From an uncultured Rivibacter sp. (GTDB taxonomy: Bacteria; Pseudomonadota; Gammaproteobacteria; Burkholderiales; Burkholderiaceae), in the NCBI GenBank assembly GCA_946480925.1, contig CAMLLU010000005.1, forward strand, positions 86,495 through 150,494: a DNA stretch of 64,000 nt. The letters are read 5' to 3'. Each line of letters starts with the position of its first letter. Positions within the stretch are counted from its first letter, which is position 1. The notes under the pieces were generated by a model, which was not told the origin of the DNA, ran no database searches, and worked only from the letters and a program-made list of their open reading frames with translations. Made by a program: the position numbers and the translations under genes. Positions 19,572 to 28,969 of this stretch are shown here, in pieces.

Positions 19572-20024
19572 ATGTTTGACGTACTCGTCTACCTGTACGA
19601 AAACTACTGGCGCCCTGACGCCTGCCCCGACCACGCACAGCTGACCCGCAAACTGTCGGCCGTCGGGTTCGAAAGCGAAGAAATCCAAGAGGCCCTGTCC
19701 TGGCTCGACGGCTTGGCGAGCGCGGCCGAGTCACACGACGGCATTCAGGGCGCTCACAGTCTGCGCGTCTATACCCCTGCCGAGCAGGAACACCTGGGCG
19801 AAGAGTCGGTGGGCTTCATCAGCTTCCTTGAATCAGCCGGCGTGTTGCGGCCGCCGATGCGTGAAATCGTTGTGGATCGTGCGATGGCCATCCCCGGCGG
19901 GCCGGTACCGCTCGAAGACCTGAAGATCATCGTGCTGATGGTGTTCTGGAGCCTGGGTGAAGAGCCCGACGCGTTGATCCTTGACGAGCTGTTCGTCGAC
20001 GTCGCGGACCGCCTGATCCACTGA
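19572..20024 (+). CDS. smg: Smg family protein (DUF494)
   Basis: 150-residue conserved cytosolic protein of unknown biochemical role, normally found after dprA. It begins MFDVLVYLYENYWRPDACPD and ends with DALILDELFVDVADRLIH, both characteristic. The ATG at 19572 is chosen; the frame upstream overlaps dprA. A bidirectional terminator follows directly. Confidence 0.93.
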   Translation: MFDVLVYLYENYWRPDACPDHAQLTRKLSAVGFESEEIQEALSWLDGLASAAESHDGIQGAHSLRVYTPAEQEHLGEESVGFISFLESAGVLRPPMREIVVDRAMAIPGGPVPLEDLKIIVLMVFWSLGEEPDALILDELFVDVADRLIH

Positions 20025-20045
20025 GCGATCGCGTCAACGACGAAG

Positions 20046-20079
20046 AAACAAAAGGCCACCTTGAGGTGGCCTTTTGTTT
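20046..20079. terminator. bidirectional terminator between smg and the DUF1631 gene
   Basis: A perfect 15-bp inverted repeat with loop TTGA (AAACAAAAGGCCACC and its complement). T-rich tails follow on both strands, so it can serve both convergent genes; it abuts the DUF1631 gene stop. Confidence 0.92.
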
Positions 20080-22386
20080 TCAGTGGATCAAGCGACTCGG
20101 ATCGACGTCGAGCTTGGCCAGTGCACTTCTTGTCGCGCGCACCGTAAGCGCTTCATCTTGCGCCGGCACCAGCAGGCCGGCCTGCAGGAAGGCCGCCAGG
20201 CGGTGCTGTTGGAACAGCACGCCACGGCCGGCCGGCGTGACGAACAACGTGAGTTGGCGGCGCATGCCCTGCCAAGCCAGTTGCACCGGCTCGTTGCGGC
20301 CGCGGTAGTCGAGCTTGTACCAACTGCCCACCTGCAGCTCGCGCGCCCACGTGAGCATGGCCGGCGTAGGCATCGAGCCGCCTTCGCCCACCACCTCGAG
20401 TTCAGACGACTCATGACCGGACAAGTCGAGCACCATCGACTCGTCGATCTGCACGTCCTCGGCTTCAGGCAGCAACTCCTCCAGCGTTTCAAGCCGCGCC
20501 ATCAGTTCGTTCAGCCGCTCCGTCGGAATCGTCGCGGCCTTGGCGGTGAAGGCAGCCGCCAGTGAGTTGTTCAGGGCCTGGATGTGCTGGTCCTGCTTTT
20601 CGAGAGGGATGCCGGCCTGCGCCATGCCTTCGCGCAGCGTCTTGAGCAACGGCGGGAGCCGGCGGATGACCTCGGCCCGCTCTTCACGCGACACCTTGGC
20701 GCTGGCCGACCAGATGAGGTCGGCGGCGGCGCGCTTCATCAGCTTGGTCTGCTCACTGGCCGGGCCGGACTTCACGCCCGTCATGGCCAGCACATCGGCC
20801 CAGACGTGGAACAGGAACTCGCGCACGCCCTCTTGCACTGGCACCTCGTTGAGCATCTTGCGCAGCTCGATGGTGTACTGGATGGCTAGAGTTTCGCGCT
20901 GCTCCACCTGCTGGGCCAGAGACACACCCTTGCGAGTGGCCTCGTTCTCGTTCTTGAAGTAGTGCTCGAGAAAGCGCTCGAACTCGGTCAGCACGGTCTG
21001 GAACACGCGTCGGCCGGTGTCGGGATAGGCCTCGACGACTTGCACGACACGCTTGATTTCCTTTTCGAGCGCATCACCGACTGCGCGTGTGGTGACGTCG
21101 AAACCCATCACGCATGCGCCCATGCGGTCGATCAGCTTGCGTGCCGGATGGTCGGTGGTGGCAAAGAAGTCGGGCTCACTGATCGCCACGCGCAGCACAG
21201 GCATCTGCAGACGCGCGAACCACACGCGCACCGCAGCGGGAATGCGCTCCTCGGTGAGGATGCTTTGGAACAACAACGCGACGATCTCGATGGTCGCCCG
21301 TTCGATGGGCGTGGTAGCGGCCTGCTTGAGCGCCTGCTTGCGCACCTGCAGCTCTTGCAGCAGCGCAGGGGTGCTCACGGGTGCGGCGCCTTCCCTGCTG
21401 GCAGGCGGCGCAAGGCGTTGGTGCAGGCTCTGCTGCGCCTCGTTGATCGCCGCCTTCAGTGTCGGCGACGGCTGCGGCTGGATCACCGTGGAGTTGCTGA
21501 ACTCGGGCACATGCCGGCCGATCAACCGATTCAGGCGCCCGAGCACCGCCTCGGCATGCTCGGACGTGCGGGCCAGTCCGGCAGCACGTGTCATCAGCCT
21601 GGTTTCCTCGCCCACCGTGTGGCGCGCGAGGCCGGCACTCAGCGTCGCGGCACCACCCGGGCTGCTACCCAGCGGAGTGCTGCCGCTGCCGGCATGCCCG
21701 CCGCTGGCAGCACGGCTGCGGCGAATGAACGGACGCAGGTCGATTTCGGGGCGCACGCCATGGTTCACGAGCCAGCGGTTCGTCTCGTGATAAGCCTCTT
21801 CGACGAAGAGCGCAAATTCCTCGTGCAGCACCGGCTGCAGCGTGCGCCAGTCGTCGAGCGTGAGACCGGAGCTGCGCCATGCGTCGAGCACGAAGCGGGC
21901 CAGTACGTGGGGGCGCAGCACGTCCTGGGGCTCCAGTTCCTCGCGCTGCTCGAGCACCGACATGCGCGAACGCAAATCGGTGAACTCCCACGAAGCCTTG
22001 TCCATCATCGCCAGCGCCAGCCGCGAACTGAGGATTTCTCGCTCGATGGTGTCGTCGTCCACCAGCGAAAAATCGGCGCTTGACGACAGCCCACCGCGCG
22101 GCGGGTTGGCATCGGCCACCGAGCGGCCACCGGCCGTGAGCGCAAAACCGGCGCCGCGCAAGGCGGTGATCAGCGCGTTCTGCCAGCGTGCGCTGGCCTT
22201 GGGCAGATCGATCGCGACGTTGCGACGCTTGACGTTGGTTTCAGGATCGCCGGTGACTTGGCTGGTCAACTGCCGGGCACTTTCGACCACCGCGTTGCCG
22301 ACATGCGGCGCGCCCTGCAATAGAAACTCCACATAGGCACGTCGTGCCTGCGCGGCCAGAGCCTGAGGGTTGGCAGTGGTCGCCAT
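20080..22386 (-). CDS. DUF1631 family protein
   Basis: Large cytosolic protein, 768 residues, matching the DUF1631 family of proteobacteria, which has no settled biochemical role. The N-terminus resembles the family (RRAYVEFLLQGAPHVGNAVVESARQL). The middle contains long helical segments such as AVLGRLNRLIGRHVPEF and RVVQVVEAYPDTGRRVFQTVLTEFERFLEHYF. The C-terminus has a PilZ-like beta part (WARELQVGSWYKLDYRG, LFVTPAGRGVLFQQHRLAAFLQ). If that PilZ reading is right, it may sense cyclic-di-GMP, though the RxxxR signature is not evident. It lies after secF but is separated by 45 bp. Confidence 0.8.
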   Translation of the reverse strand: MATTANPQALAAQARRAYVEFLLQGAPHVGNAVVESARQLTSQVTGDPETNVKRRNVAIDLPKASARWQNALITALRGAGFALTAGGRSVADANPPRGGLSSSADFSLVDDDTIEREILSSRLALAMMDKASWEFTDLRSRMSVLEQREELEPQDVLRPHVLARFVLDAWRSSGLTLDDWRTLQPVLHEEFALFVEEAYHETNRWLVNHGVRPEIDLRPFIRRSRAASGGHAGSGSTPLGSSPGGAATLSAGLARHTVGEETRLMTRAAGLARTSEHAEAVLGRLNRLIGRHVPEFSNSTVIQPQPSPTLKAAINEAQQSLHQRLAPPASREGAAPVSTPALLQELQVRKQALKQAATTPIERATIEIVALLFQSILTEERIPAAVRVWFARLQMPVLRVAISEPDFFATTDHPARKLIDRMGACVMGFDVTTRAVGDALEKEIKRVVQVVEAYPDTGRRVFQTVLTEFERFLEHYFKNENEATRKGVSLAQQVEQRETLAIQYTIELRKMLNEVPVQEGVREFLFHVWADVLAMTGVKSGPASEQTKLMKRAAADLIWSASAKVSREERAEVIRRLPPLLKTLREGMAQAGIPLEKQDQHIQALNNSLAAAFTAKAATIPTERLNELMARLETLEELLPEAEDVQIDESMVLDLSGHESSELEVVGEGGSMPTPAMLTWARELQVGSWYKLDYRGRNEPVQLAWQGMRRQLTLFVTPAGRGVLFQQHRLAAFLQAGLLVPAQDEALTVRATRSALAKLDVDPSRLIH

Positions 22387-22431
22387 GGGAGGGGCGATGC
22401 GAACTCGATCGGTAGTGAATGCCGGTCAACT

Positions 22432-23466
22432 CTACACCACCGCCCCGGCATTCGGGTCGTCAGGATCGCCTTCCTTGCGCACCGGAGCCTTCACCAGGTC
22501 TTCGCGCTTGACGCCCAGCCACATCGCAATGGCTGCTGCAACGAACACCGACGAATAGATGCCGAAGCAGATGCCGATCGTCAGTGCGATGGCGAAGTAG
22601 TGCAGCGTCGGGCCGCCGACCAGAAGCATCGACAGCACCATCATCTGCGTGGAGCCGTGGGTGATGATGGTGCGGCTCATCGTCGAGGTGATCGCGTGGT
22701 CGATCACCTCGTGGGTGGTCATCTTGCGGTACTTGCGGAAGGCTTCGCGGATCCGGTCGAAGATCACCACCGACTCGTTCACCGAGTAGCCCAGCACGGC
22801 CAGCACGCCGGCCAGCACCGACAGCGAGAACTCCCACTGGAAGAAGGCGAAGAAGCCCAGGATGATGACCACGTCGTGCAGGTTCGCAATGATGCCGGCC
22901 ACCGCGAACTTCCACTCGAAGCGGAAGGCGAGGTAGATCATGATGCCGATCACCGTCATGGCCAACGCCAGCGCACCGTCGCGAGCCAGTTCGTCACCCA
23001 CCTGCGGGCCGACGAATTCACTGCGCGAAAGCCTCACGGGCTCGCTGCCTGCCGCTTCGCACACCTGCTTGGAAACGGCTTCCCCCTTGTCGGTAACCAA
23101 CTGACGTTGCTCGACCTTGCCCGATTCGGCCTGGCACAGTGCGTCGAACACGCGAGCTACCACGTCGGCCTGCTTCACGTCGCCACGCAGCGGCAGGCGA
23201 ATCAGCACGTCGCGCGAGCTGCCGAAGTTCTGCACCTGCACTTCACCGAAGTTGAGCGACTCCACGGCATGGCGGGTGCGGCCGATGTCGGCCGGCTGCG
23301 TGTAGGCCACCTCGATGACCGTGCCCCCGGTGAACTCGATCGAGAAGTGCAGCCCGCGCGTGACGAGGAAGAACACCGCCGCGGCAAAGGTGAGAAACGA
23401 AATGACGTTGAACACCAGCGCGTGCCGCATCAACGGAATGTCGCGCTTGATCCGGAAGAATTCCAT
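22432..23466 (-). CDS. secF: protein translocase subunit SecF
   Basis: Inner-membrane partner of SecD that uses the proton gradient to pull exported proteins across. 344 residues: start MEFFRIKRDIPLM, first membrane span, periplasmic loop with FSIEFTGGTVIEV, then five spans including ALALAMTVIGIMIYLAFRFEW, SVLAGVLAVLGYSVNESVVIFDRIRE and TLHYFAIALTIGICFGIYSS. It is 36 bp after secD. Confidence 0.96.
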   Translation of the reverse strand: MEFFRIKRDIPLMRHALVFNVISFLTFAAAVFFLVTRGLHFSIEFTGGTVIEVAYTQPADIGRTRHAVESLNFGEVQVQNFGSSRDVLIRLPLRGDVKQADVVARVFDALCQAESGKVEQRQLVTDKGEAVSKQVCEAAGSEPVRLSRSEFVGPQVGDELARDGALALAMTVIGIMIYLAFRFEWKFAVAGIIANLHDVVIILGFFAFFQWEFSLSVLAGVLAVLGYSVNESVVIFDRIREAFRKYRKMTTHEVIDHAITSTMSRTIITHGSTQMMVLSMLLVGGPTLHYFAIALTIGICFGIYSSVFVAAAIAMWLGVKREDLVKAPVRKEGDPDDPNAGAVV

Positions 23467-23502
23467 CTGAGTCCTCTGAGTCGTTGTGCTCGCAGGCTTG
23501 CT

Positions 23503-25419
23503 TCAGGCCTTGGCGGCCGGCTCGGCGTCAGGCTTCCACACCTGACCGATCGACACCGACTTGAGCTTCTTCTGACGGCCGTACCACAGGTTCACCAGGC
23601 CGCGCGAGAAGAACACGGCCGAGAACATCGAGGTCAGGATGCCCAGGCAATGCACGATGGCGAAGCCGCGCACCGGGCCGGAGCCGAAGGCCAGCAGCGC
23701 CAGGCCGGCGATCAGCGTGGTGACGTTGGAGTCGAGGATGGTGCCCCAGGCACGCTCGTAGCCAGCACTGATGGCCGCCTGTGCCGACGAGCCGTTGCGC
23801 AGCTCTTCGCGGATGCGTTCGTTGATCAGCACGTTCGAGTCGATGGCCATGCCCAGCACCAGCGCGATGGCGGCCATGCCCGGCAGAGTGAGCGTGGCCT
23901 GCATCAACGACAGGATGGCCACCAGGAACAAGAGGTTCACGGCCAGTGCGATGGTCGAGAACAGGCCGAACAGCAGGTAGTAGGCGCACATGAACACGGC
24001 GATCGCGATGAAGCCGTACAGCACGCTGTTGAAGCCCTTGGCGATGTTCTCGGCACCAAGGCTCGGGCCGATGGTGCGCTCCTCGATGATCTCCATCGGC
24101 GCGGCCAGCGAGCCCGCGCGCATCAGCAGCGCGAGGTCGTTGGCTTCTTCGGGGTTGCGCATGCCGGTGATCTGGAAGCGGTTCGACAGCTCGGTCTGGA
24201 TGGTGGGCGCCGTCAGCACTTCGGGCTTGCCCTTTTCGATCAGCACCACCGCCATGCGGCGCTTCACGCCTTCGCGTGTGGCCGCCTTCATGGCCGCGCC
24301 GCCGCGGGCGTCGAGCGTGACGCTGACGACGGAGCCGGAGTTCTGCTGGTCGATGGTCGCGTCGGCGCCGGTCAGGTTGTCGCCGGTGAAGATCACCTGC
24401 CTGGACAGGAGCAGCGGCTCTTCGCCGCGGCCATCGCGACGCGAATACAAGAGCTCGGTACCAGGCGGCACCAGGCCCTTTTTCGCGTCTTCGATCTTCT
24501 GCGGGTTGTAGTCGCGCACCTGCGGATCGGAGTTGAGGTGCGCCTCGACCATGCGCACCTCCAGGGTGGCGGTGCGGCCGATGATGTCCTTGGCCTTGGC
24601 GGTGTCCTGCACGCCGGGCAACTGCACGACCACGCGGTCGGCGCCTTGCTGCTGGATCACCGGCTCGGCGACGCCGAGTTCGTTGATGCGGTTGTGCAGC
24701 GTGGTGATGTTCTGCTTGAGGGCCTGGTCCTGCACCGCGCGGGCCGCCTCGGGCTTGAGCGTGCCAGTCAGGCGCAGATCGGCACCGTCGGCACCTTCGA
24801 CCCACAGCATGTCAGGCTGCTGCTCGTTGAGCACCGACAGGGCCGCGGTCAGCGTCTCGCGGTCGCGGAAACGCACTTCGACTTCGTTGCCGTTGCGCGC
24901 GATGCCGGCGTGGCGGATGTTCTTTTCACGCAGCGATGTGCGCACGTCGCCGGCCACCGATTCGGCACGCTTGGTGATCGCGGCCTTCATGTCGACCTGC
25001 ATCAGGAAGTGCACGCCGCCGCGCAGGTCCAGGCCCAGGTACATGGGCAGCGCGTGCAGGCTGGTGAGCCAGGCGGGCGAACGCGGCAGCAGGTTCAGCG
25101 CCACGATGTAGCCGGGGTCGGTGGGGTCCGGGTTGAAGGCCCGCACCAGGGCGTCGCGTGCCTTGGTCTGCGTATCGATGTCACCGAAACGCGCCTTGAC
25201 GGAGTTGCCGTCGAACTGCACGAAGTCGGGCGTGATGCCGGCCTGCTTGAGCGCCGCCTCCACGCGGGGCGCGGCTCGTGCATCGAGCTTGATCGTCGAC
25301 TTGCCGCTGGACACCTGCACCGCCGGCGCCTCGCCGAAGAAGTTGGGCAGGGTGTAGATCGTGCCGATCAGCAGTGCGACCGCGATGATCGCGTACTTCC
25401 ACCAGGGATAACGGTTCAT
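23503..25419 (-). CDS. secD: protein translocase subunit SecD
   Basis: Larger subunit of the SecDF motor, 638 residues. The first span follows MNRYPWWKYAIIAVALL. The P1 domain has LGLDLRGGVHFLMQVD near residue 130, and a long periplasmic region with a P1-head precedes six C-terminal spans (GFIAIAVFMCAYYLLFGLF, MAAIALVLGMAIDSNVLINERIREELRNG, GPVRGFAIVHCLGILTSMFSAVFFSRG). Middle gene of yajC-secD-secF. Confidence 0.96.
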   Translation of the reverse strand: MNRYPWWKYAIIAVALLIGTIYTLPNFFGEAPAVQVSSGKSTIKLDARAAPRVEAALKQAGITPDFVQFDGNSVKARFGDIDTQTKARDALVRAFNPDPTDPGYIVALNLLPRSPAWLTSLHALPMYLGLDLRGGVHFLMQVDMKAAITKRAESVAGDVRTSLREKNIRHAGIARNGNEVEVRFRDRETLTAALSVLNEQQPDMLWVEGADGADLRLTGTLKPEAARAVQDQALKQNITTLHNRINELGVAEPVIQQQGADRVVVQLPGVQDTAKAKDIIGRTATLEVRMVEAHLNSDPQVRDYNPQKIEDAKKGLVPPGTELLYSRRDGRGEEPLLLSRQVIFTGDNLTGADATIDQQNSGSVVSVTLDARGGAAMKAATREGVKRRMAVVLIEKGKPEVLTAPTIQTELSNRFQITGMRNPEEANDLALLMRAGSLAAPMEIIEERTIGPSLGAENIAKGFNSVLYGFIAIAVFMCAYYLLFGLFSTIALAVNLLFLVAILSLMQATLTLPGMAAIALVLGMAIDSNVLINERIREELRNGSSAQAAISAGYERAWGTILDSNVTTLIAGLALLAFGSGPVRGFAIVHCLGILTSMFSAVFFSRGLVNLWYGRQKKLKSVSIGQVWKPDAEPAAKA

Positions 25420-25517
25420 GGGGAGTCCTAGAGCGAACCGGGAACTAGAAACAAAGCCGCGGCGTCAGCTGGTGACGACCGCGGCCCTTGCGATGAACGG
25501 ACAGGAAGGAGACGCGC

Positions 25518-25844
25518 TTACTTCAGCGTGCCCTTGGGCAGAACCTGGACCACCGCCCCGCGCTGCACCTGCAGTTCGACACCATTGGCCACTTCGATGT
25601 GCAAGTAGGCGTCGCCCAGCTTGGTGATCTTGCCCAGCAGGCCGCCAGCGGTGACCACTTCGTCGCCCTTGGCAAGGGCCTCGATCATGGCCTTCTGTTC
25701 CTTCTGGCGCTTCATCTGCGGACGGATCATCACGAAGTACAGCACCACGAACATCAACAGCAGCGGCAGCATGCCCAGGAGGCCGTCGGTACCGCTGGTG
25801 GCGGCTGCGGGGGCTGCCTGCGCGAACGCGTTGGAAATGAACAC
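25518..25844 (-). CDS. yajC: preprotein translocase subunit YajC
   Basis: Single-span inner-membrane accessory of SecDF, 108 residues, starting at a GTG with AAGGA eight bases upstream (FISNAFAQAAPAAA). The span LLGMLPLLLMFVVLYFVMIRPQMKRQKEQ is the family hallmark, followed by the cytoplasmic KGDEVVTAGGLLGKITKLGD. The open frame continues far upstream, but that part is antisense to the prolyl oligopeptidase gene and not real. First gene of the sec operon. Confidence 0.95.
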   Translation of the reverse strand: MFISNAFAQAAPAAATSGTDGLLGMLPLLLMFVVLYFVMIRPQMKRQKEQKAMIEALAKGDEVVTAGGLLGKITKLGDAYLHIEVANGVELQVQRGAVVQVLPKGTLK

Positions 25845-25994
25845 GTCTCGATCCTTCAAACGTTGCTGGAAACAAACGGCGGATTGTATGCCGCCCATCT
25901 TGCAGCGCCGGAAGCCGCCCAGGTGCGGCTTCCGGCGCCCGCGGCAGAGCCAGGCCGTCTTGCCTATCATGCAGACGTCCCACGAGGAGCCCGC

Positions 25995-28148
25995 ATGCAC
26001 ACCCGCCTGGCCCGCATGACCTGCGCGGCTGCTCTGATTGCTGCCAATGCCATGAGTTTCGCCAACCCCGCTGTTTTTTCTTCGCCGCCCGCGGCCGAGA
26101 ACGACCCCTATCAATGGCTCGAAGAAGTCCAGGGCGAGCGCGCGCTGGCCTGGGTGAGGGAGCGCAATGCCACCTCGCAGGCCGAGCTGATGGCCCGCCC
26201 GGACTACGCGCCCACCAAGGCCGCGCTGCTGGCGGTGCTGAACGCTCGCGACCGCATCCCCTACGTGCGGCGCATCGGCGAGCACGTCTACAACCTCTGG
26301 CAGGACAGCACGAACAAGCGCGGGCTGTGGCGGCGTGCGACGCTGGACGAATACGCCAAGCCCGAGCCCGCCTGGGAAAGCGTGCTCGACCTCGACGCGC
26401 TGGGCGCCGCTGAAAAGGAAAACTGGGTCTGGGGTGGCGCCACCTGCCTGGCTCCGACGTACGAGCGCTGCCTGGTGTCGCTGTCGCGCGGCGGTGCCGA
26501 TGCGAAGGTGGTGCGCGAGTTCGACCTGAAGGCCAAGCGCTTCGTCGACAGCGGCTTTGCCGTGCCCGAGGCCAAGACCGACATGGAGTGGATCGACCTC
26601 GACCACGTCTACATCGGCACTGACTTCGGCCCCGGCTCGCTCACCGATTCAGGCTATCCGCGCGTCATCAAGCGCTGGAAGCGCGGCACGCCATTGGCGC
26701 AGGCGCAAACGATGTTCGAAGCGAAGCAGACCGACGTCTCGGCGGGTGTGAGCGTGGATCCGACGGTGGGCTATCACCGCACGGTGTTCACCCGGGCCAT
26801 CGACTTCTACACCACCGAAAGCTTCCTGCTCAAGGGCGACAAGCTGATGCGCATCGCCAAGCCCGACGACGCCAGCGTTGCCTTCCATGGCCCCTGGCTG
26901 CTGCTGTCTCTGCGCAGCGATCTGCCGCTGGGCGAACAGCGCTTTGCCGCCGGCTCGCTGCTGGTGGCCCGGGCCGACGCCTACCTGCGCGGGCAGCAGC
27001 GCCTGGAGCCGCTGTTCACCCCCACGCCGACAAGCTCGCTCGAGAGCTACACCGCCACGCGCTCGACCATCGTGCTCAACATCCTCGACCACGTGGCCAA
27101 CCGGCTCGAAGAAGTGCGCCACGCGCAGGGCCGCTGGAAGCGGCGCCCGGTGGAGGCGCCCTTCCCCGGCAACATCGGCGTAGCCAGCCTGCACGACCCG
27201 GCGCTCAAGGCCGACCCGCTGGCCGAGCGCTACCTGCTCACCTACACCGACTTCCTGACGCCCGATTCGCTGTACCTGGGCGACACCGGCAGCAACCAGC
27301 GCCTGCTGCTCAAGCAGCGCCCGCCGCAGTTCGACGCCGCCGGCGCCCGCACCGAACAACGCTTCGCCACCTCGAAAGACGGCACGCGCGTGCCCTACTT
27401 CGTGATCTGGCCGCAAGGCGCCAAGGCCGACGGCAAGAACCCCACGCTGCTGTACGGCTACGGCGGCTTCGAGGTGTCGCTGCAGCCCTGGTACTCGGGC
27501 ACGTTCGGCCGCGCGTGGCACGAACGCGGCGGCGTGCTCGTGGTGGCCAACATCCGCGGCGGCGGTGAGTTCGGCCCGGGCTGGCACCAGGCGGCCATCA
27601 AGGCCAACAAGCAGCGTTCGTATGACGACTTCATCGCGGTGGCCGAAGACCTGATCCGCACGCAGGTCACCACGCCGGCGCAGCTGGGCATCGAGGGCGG
27701 CAGCAATGGCGGACTGCTGGTCGGTGCGGTGGCGATGCAGCGCCCCGAGCTCTTCAACGCCGTGGTGTGCCAGGTGCCGCTGCTGGACATGCGCCGCTAT
27801 CACAAGCTGCTGGCCGGCGCCTCGTGGATGGCCGAATACGGCGACCCCGACAGGCCCGACGACTGGGCCGTGATCTCCAGATACAGCCCCTACCAGAACG
27901 TGAAGCCGACAGCCAAGTACCCGACCATGCTCTTCACCACGTCCACCCGCGACGACCGCGTGCACCCCGGCCATGCGCGCAAGATGGTCGCGCGGTTGAT
28001 GGAGCAAGGTCACCCGGTGCTGTACTACGAGAACATCGAAGGCGGCCACGGTGGCGCGGCCGACAACGAGCAGCGCGCGCACCTGCAGGCGCTGGAATTC
28101 AGCTATCTGTGGAGCCGGCTGGGCGGCGACACCCCGGCCCGGCACTGA
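25995..28148 (+). CDS. secreted prolyl oligopeptidase family peptidase (S9A)
   Basis: 717-residue serine peptidase. A signal peptide is present (CAAALIAANAMSFA), so it should act in the periplasm or outside, unlike cytosolic E. coli-type oligopeptidase B. The N-terminal beta-propeller starts with DPYQWLEEVQGERALAWVRERN. The C-terminal alpha/beta hydrolase domain has the nucleophile IEGGSNGGLLVGAV (about position 27,700), the acid RDDRVHPGHARK and the histidine ENIEGGHGGAAD. GAGGAG precedes the ATG. Divergent from yajC, and it ends in a strong terminator. Confidence 0.93.
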   Translation: MHTRLARMTCAAALIAANAMSFANPAVFSSPPAAENDPYQWLEEVQGERALAWVRERNATSQAELMARPDYAPTKAALLAVLNARDRIPYVRRIGEHVYNLWQDSTNKRGLWRRATLDEYAKPEPAWESVLDLDALGAAEKENWVWGGATCLAPTYERCLVSLSRGGADAKVVREFDLKAKRFVDSGFAVPEAKTDMEWIDLDHVYIGTDFGPGSLTDSGYPRVIKRWKRGTPLAQAQTMFEAKQTDVSAGVSVDPTVGYHRTVFTRAIDFYTTESFLLKGDKLMRIAKPDDASVAFHGPWLLLSLRSDLPLGEQRFAAGSLLVARADAYLRGQQRLEPLFTPTPTSSLESYTATRSTIVLNILDHVANRLEEVRHAQGRWKRRPVEAPFPGNIGVASLHDPALKADPLAERYLLTYTDFLTPDSLYLGDTGSNQRLLLKQRPPQFDAAGARTEQRFATSKDGTRVPYFVIWPQGAKADGKNPTLLYGYGGFEVSLQPWYSGTFGRAWHERGGVLVVANIRGGGEFGPGWHQAAIKANKQRSYDDFIAVAEDLIRTQVTTPAQLGIEGGSNGGLLVGAVAMQRPELFNAVVCQVPLLDMRRYHKLLAGASWMAEYGDPDRPDDWAVISRYSPYQNVKPTAKYPTMLFTTSTRDDRVHPGHARKMVARLMEQGHPVLYYENIEGGHGGAADNEQRAHLQALEFSYLWSRLGGDTPARH

Positions 28149-28160
28149 GATCGCCTCGCA

Positions 28161-28192
28161 ATGCGGCGCCTTCCAGGGCGCCGCATTTTTTT
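28161..28192 (+). terminator. rho-independent terminator after the prolyl oligopeptidase gene
   Basis: ATGCGGCGCC-TTCCAG-GGCGCCGCAT with a run of T, 12 bp after the stop codon. Confidence 0.92.
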
Positions 28193-28400
28193 GTGACCGC
28201 CGGAACTCACCGCATCCATGCCGGGTCACAAGCCGGTTGCTCCGGTGCCCCGCGCACCGGCGGCAAGGGCCGCGCAGCCGGTTGTTTCGTTGTTGAGCGC
28301 TTTCGCAGCCCGCTCATTGCTTGTTGTTCGTGCAAGGCCACGGTGACACAAGAAAAAACACCTGCCGCCTTGCGTTGTTGCGCAACCAAGGAGGCATGCG

Positions 28401-28847
28401 ATGGCCCAGCTCAACGTCAACGGTCGCGTTCGCGACTTCGAGGCCGAACCCGACACCCCGCTGCTGTGGGTGCTGCGCGAGCAGCTCGGGCTCACCGGCA
28501 CCAAATACGGCTGCGGCATCGCGGCCTGCGGCGCCTGCACGGTGCACATCGATGGCGTGGCCACGCGCTCGTGCGTGCGGCCGGTGTCCACGCTGTCGAC
28601 GAAGGAAAAGATCGTCACCATCGAAGGCCTGTCACGCAACGGAAACCACCCGGTGCAAAAGGCCTGGGCCGAGGTCGACGTGCCGCAATGCGGCTTCTGC
28701 CAGAGCGGCATGTTGATGGCCGCAGCAGCGCTGCTGAAGCAAAAGCCCAAGCCAACGGACGCCGACATCGACGCAGCGATGACCAACATCTGCCGCTGCG
28801 GCACCTACAACCGCGTGCGCCGCGCGATCAAGATCGCTGCAGCTTGA
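28401..28847 (+). CDS. [2Fe-2S] subunit of a xanthine-dehydrogenase-family Mo hydroxylase (IorA type)
   Basis: Small subunit that carries electrons from the molybdenum site, 148 residues. First cluster ligands are Cys38, 43, 46 and 58 ([17 protein letters not shown] ... SCVRP); second cluster ligands are Cys97, 100, 131 and 133 ([19 protein letters not shown]). This two-subunit type has no FAD subunit, so electrons usually leave to cytochromes, which fits the haem proteins encoded downstream. AAGGAGG lies 6 bp before the ATG. It has no signal peptide and would be exported together with its Tat-tagged partner. First gene of the cluster reaching soxA. Confidence 0.92.
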   Translation: MAQLNVNGRVRDFEAEPDTPLLWVLREQLGLTGTKYGCGIAACGACTVHIDGVATRSCVRPVSTLSTKEKIVTIEGLSRNGNHPVQKAWAEVDVPQCGFCQSGMLMAAAALLKQKPKPTDADIDAAMTNICRCGTYNRVRRAIKIAAA

Positions 28848-28930
28848 TGGCCCACTCCCGTAGCGCCTTCGGCGCTCCCCCTCAAGGGGACGGACGCTGG
28901 CGGCCCGGCAAAGCCGGATCCGCGGCGTCC
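28845..28930 (+). repeat. intra-operon dispersed repeat, copy 1
   Basis: Begins at the stop codon of the iron-sulfur subunit gene (TGATGGCC). It contains the hairpin AGCGCC-TTC-GGCGCT and the segment CGGCCCGGCAAAGCCGGATC. It is clearly related, over about 85 bp, to the minus-strand sequence at 45591-45672. The shared core is GCGGCCCGGC.AAGCCGGATC CGCGGCG. It fills most of the gap before the molybdopterin subunit gene. Confidence 0.75.
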
Positions 28931-28969
28931 ACTCGGCAACACCCCCTGCCAAGCCACGGAGCAACCGAC

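Noticed and set aside
22600..25431. 943-codon open frame on the plus strand
   Set aside because: Lies wholly opposite secF and secD; composition is His/Gln/Arg/Val rich as expected for the antisense of a GC-rich gene, with no domain.
27767..28969. N-terminal extension of the Mo subunit frame into the prolyl oligopeptidase and iron-sulfur genes
   Set aside because: A twin-arginine signal begins at the ATG at 28970, and the extension is Arg/Ala-rich shadow sequence.
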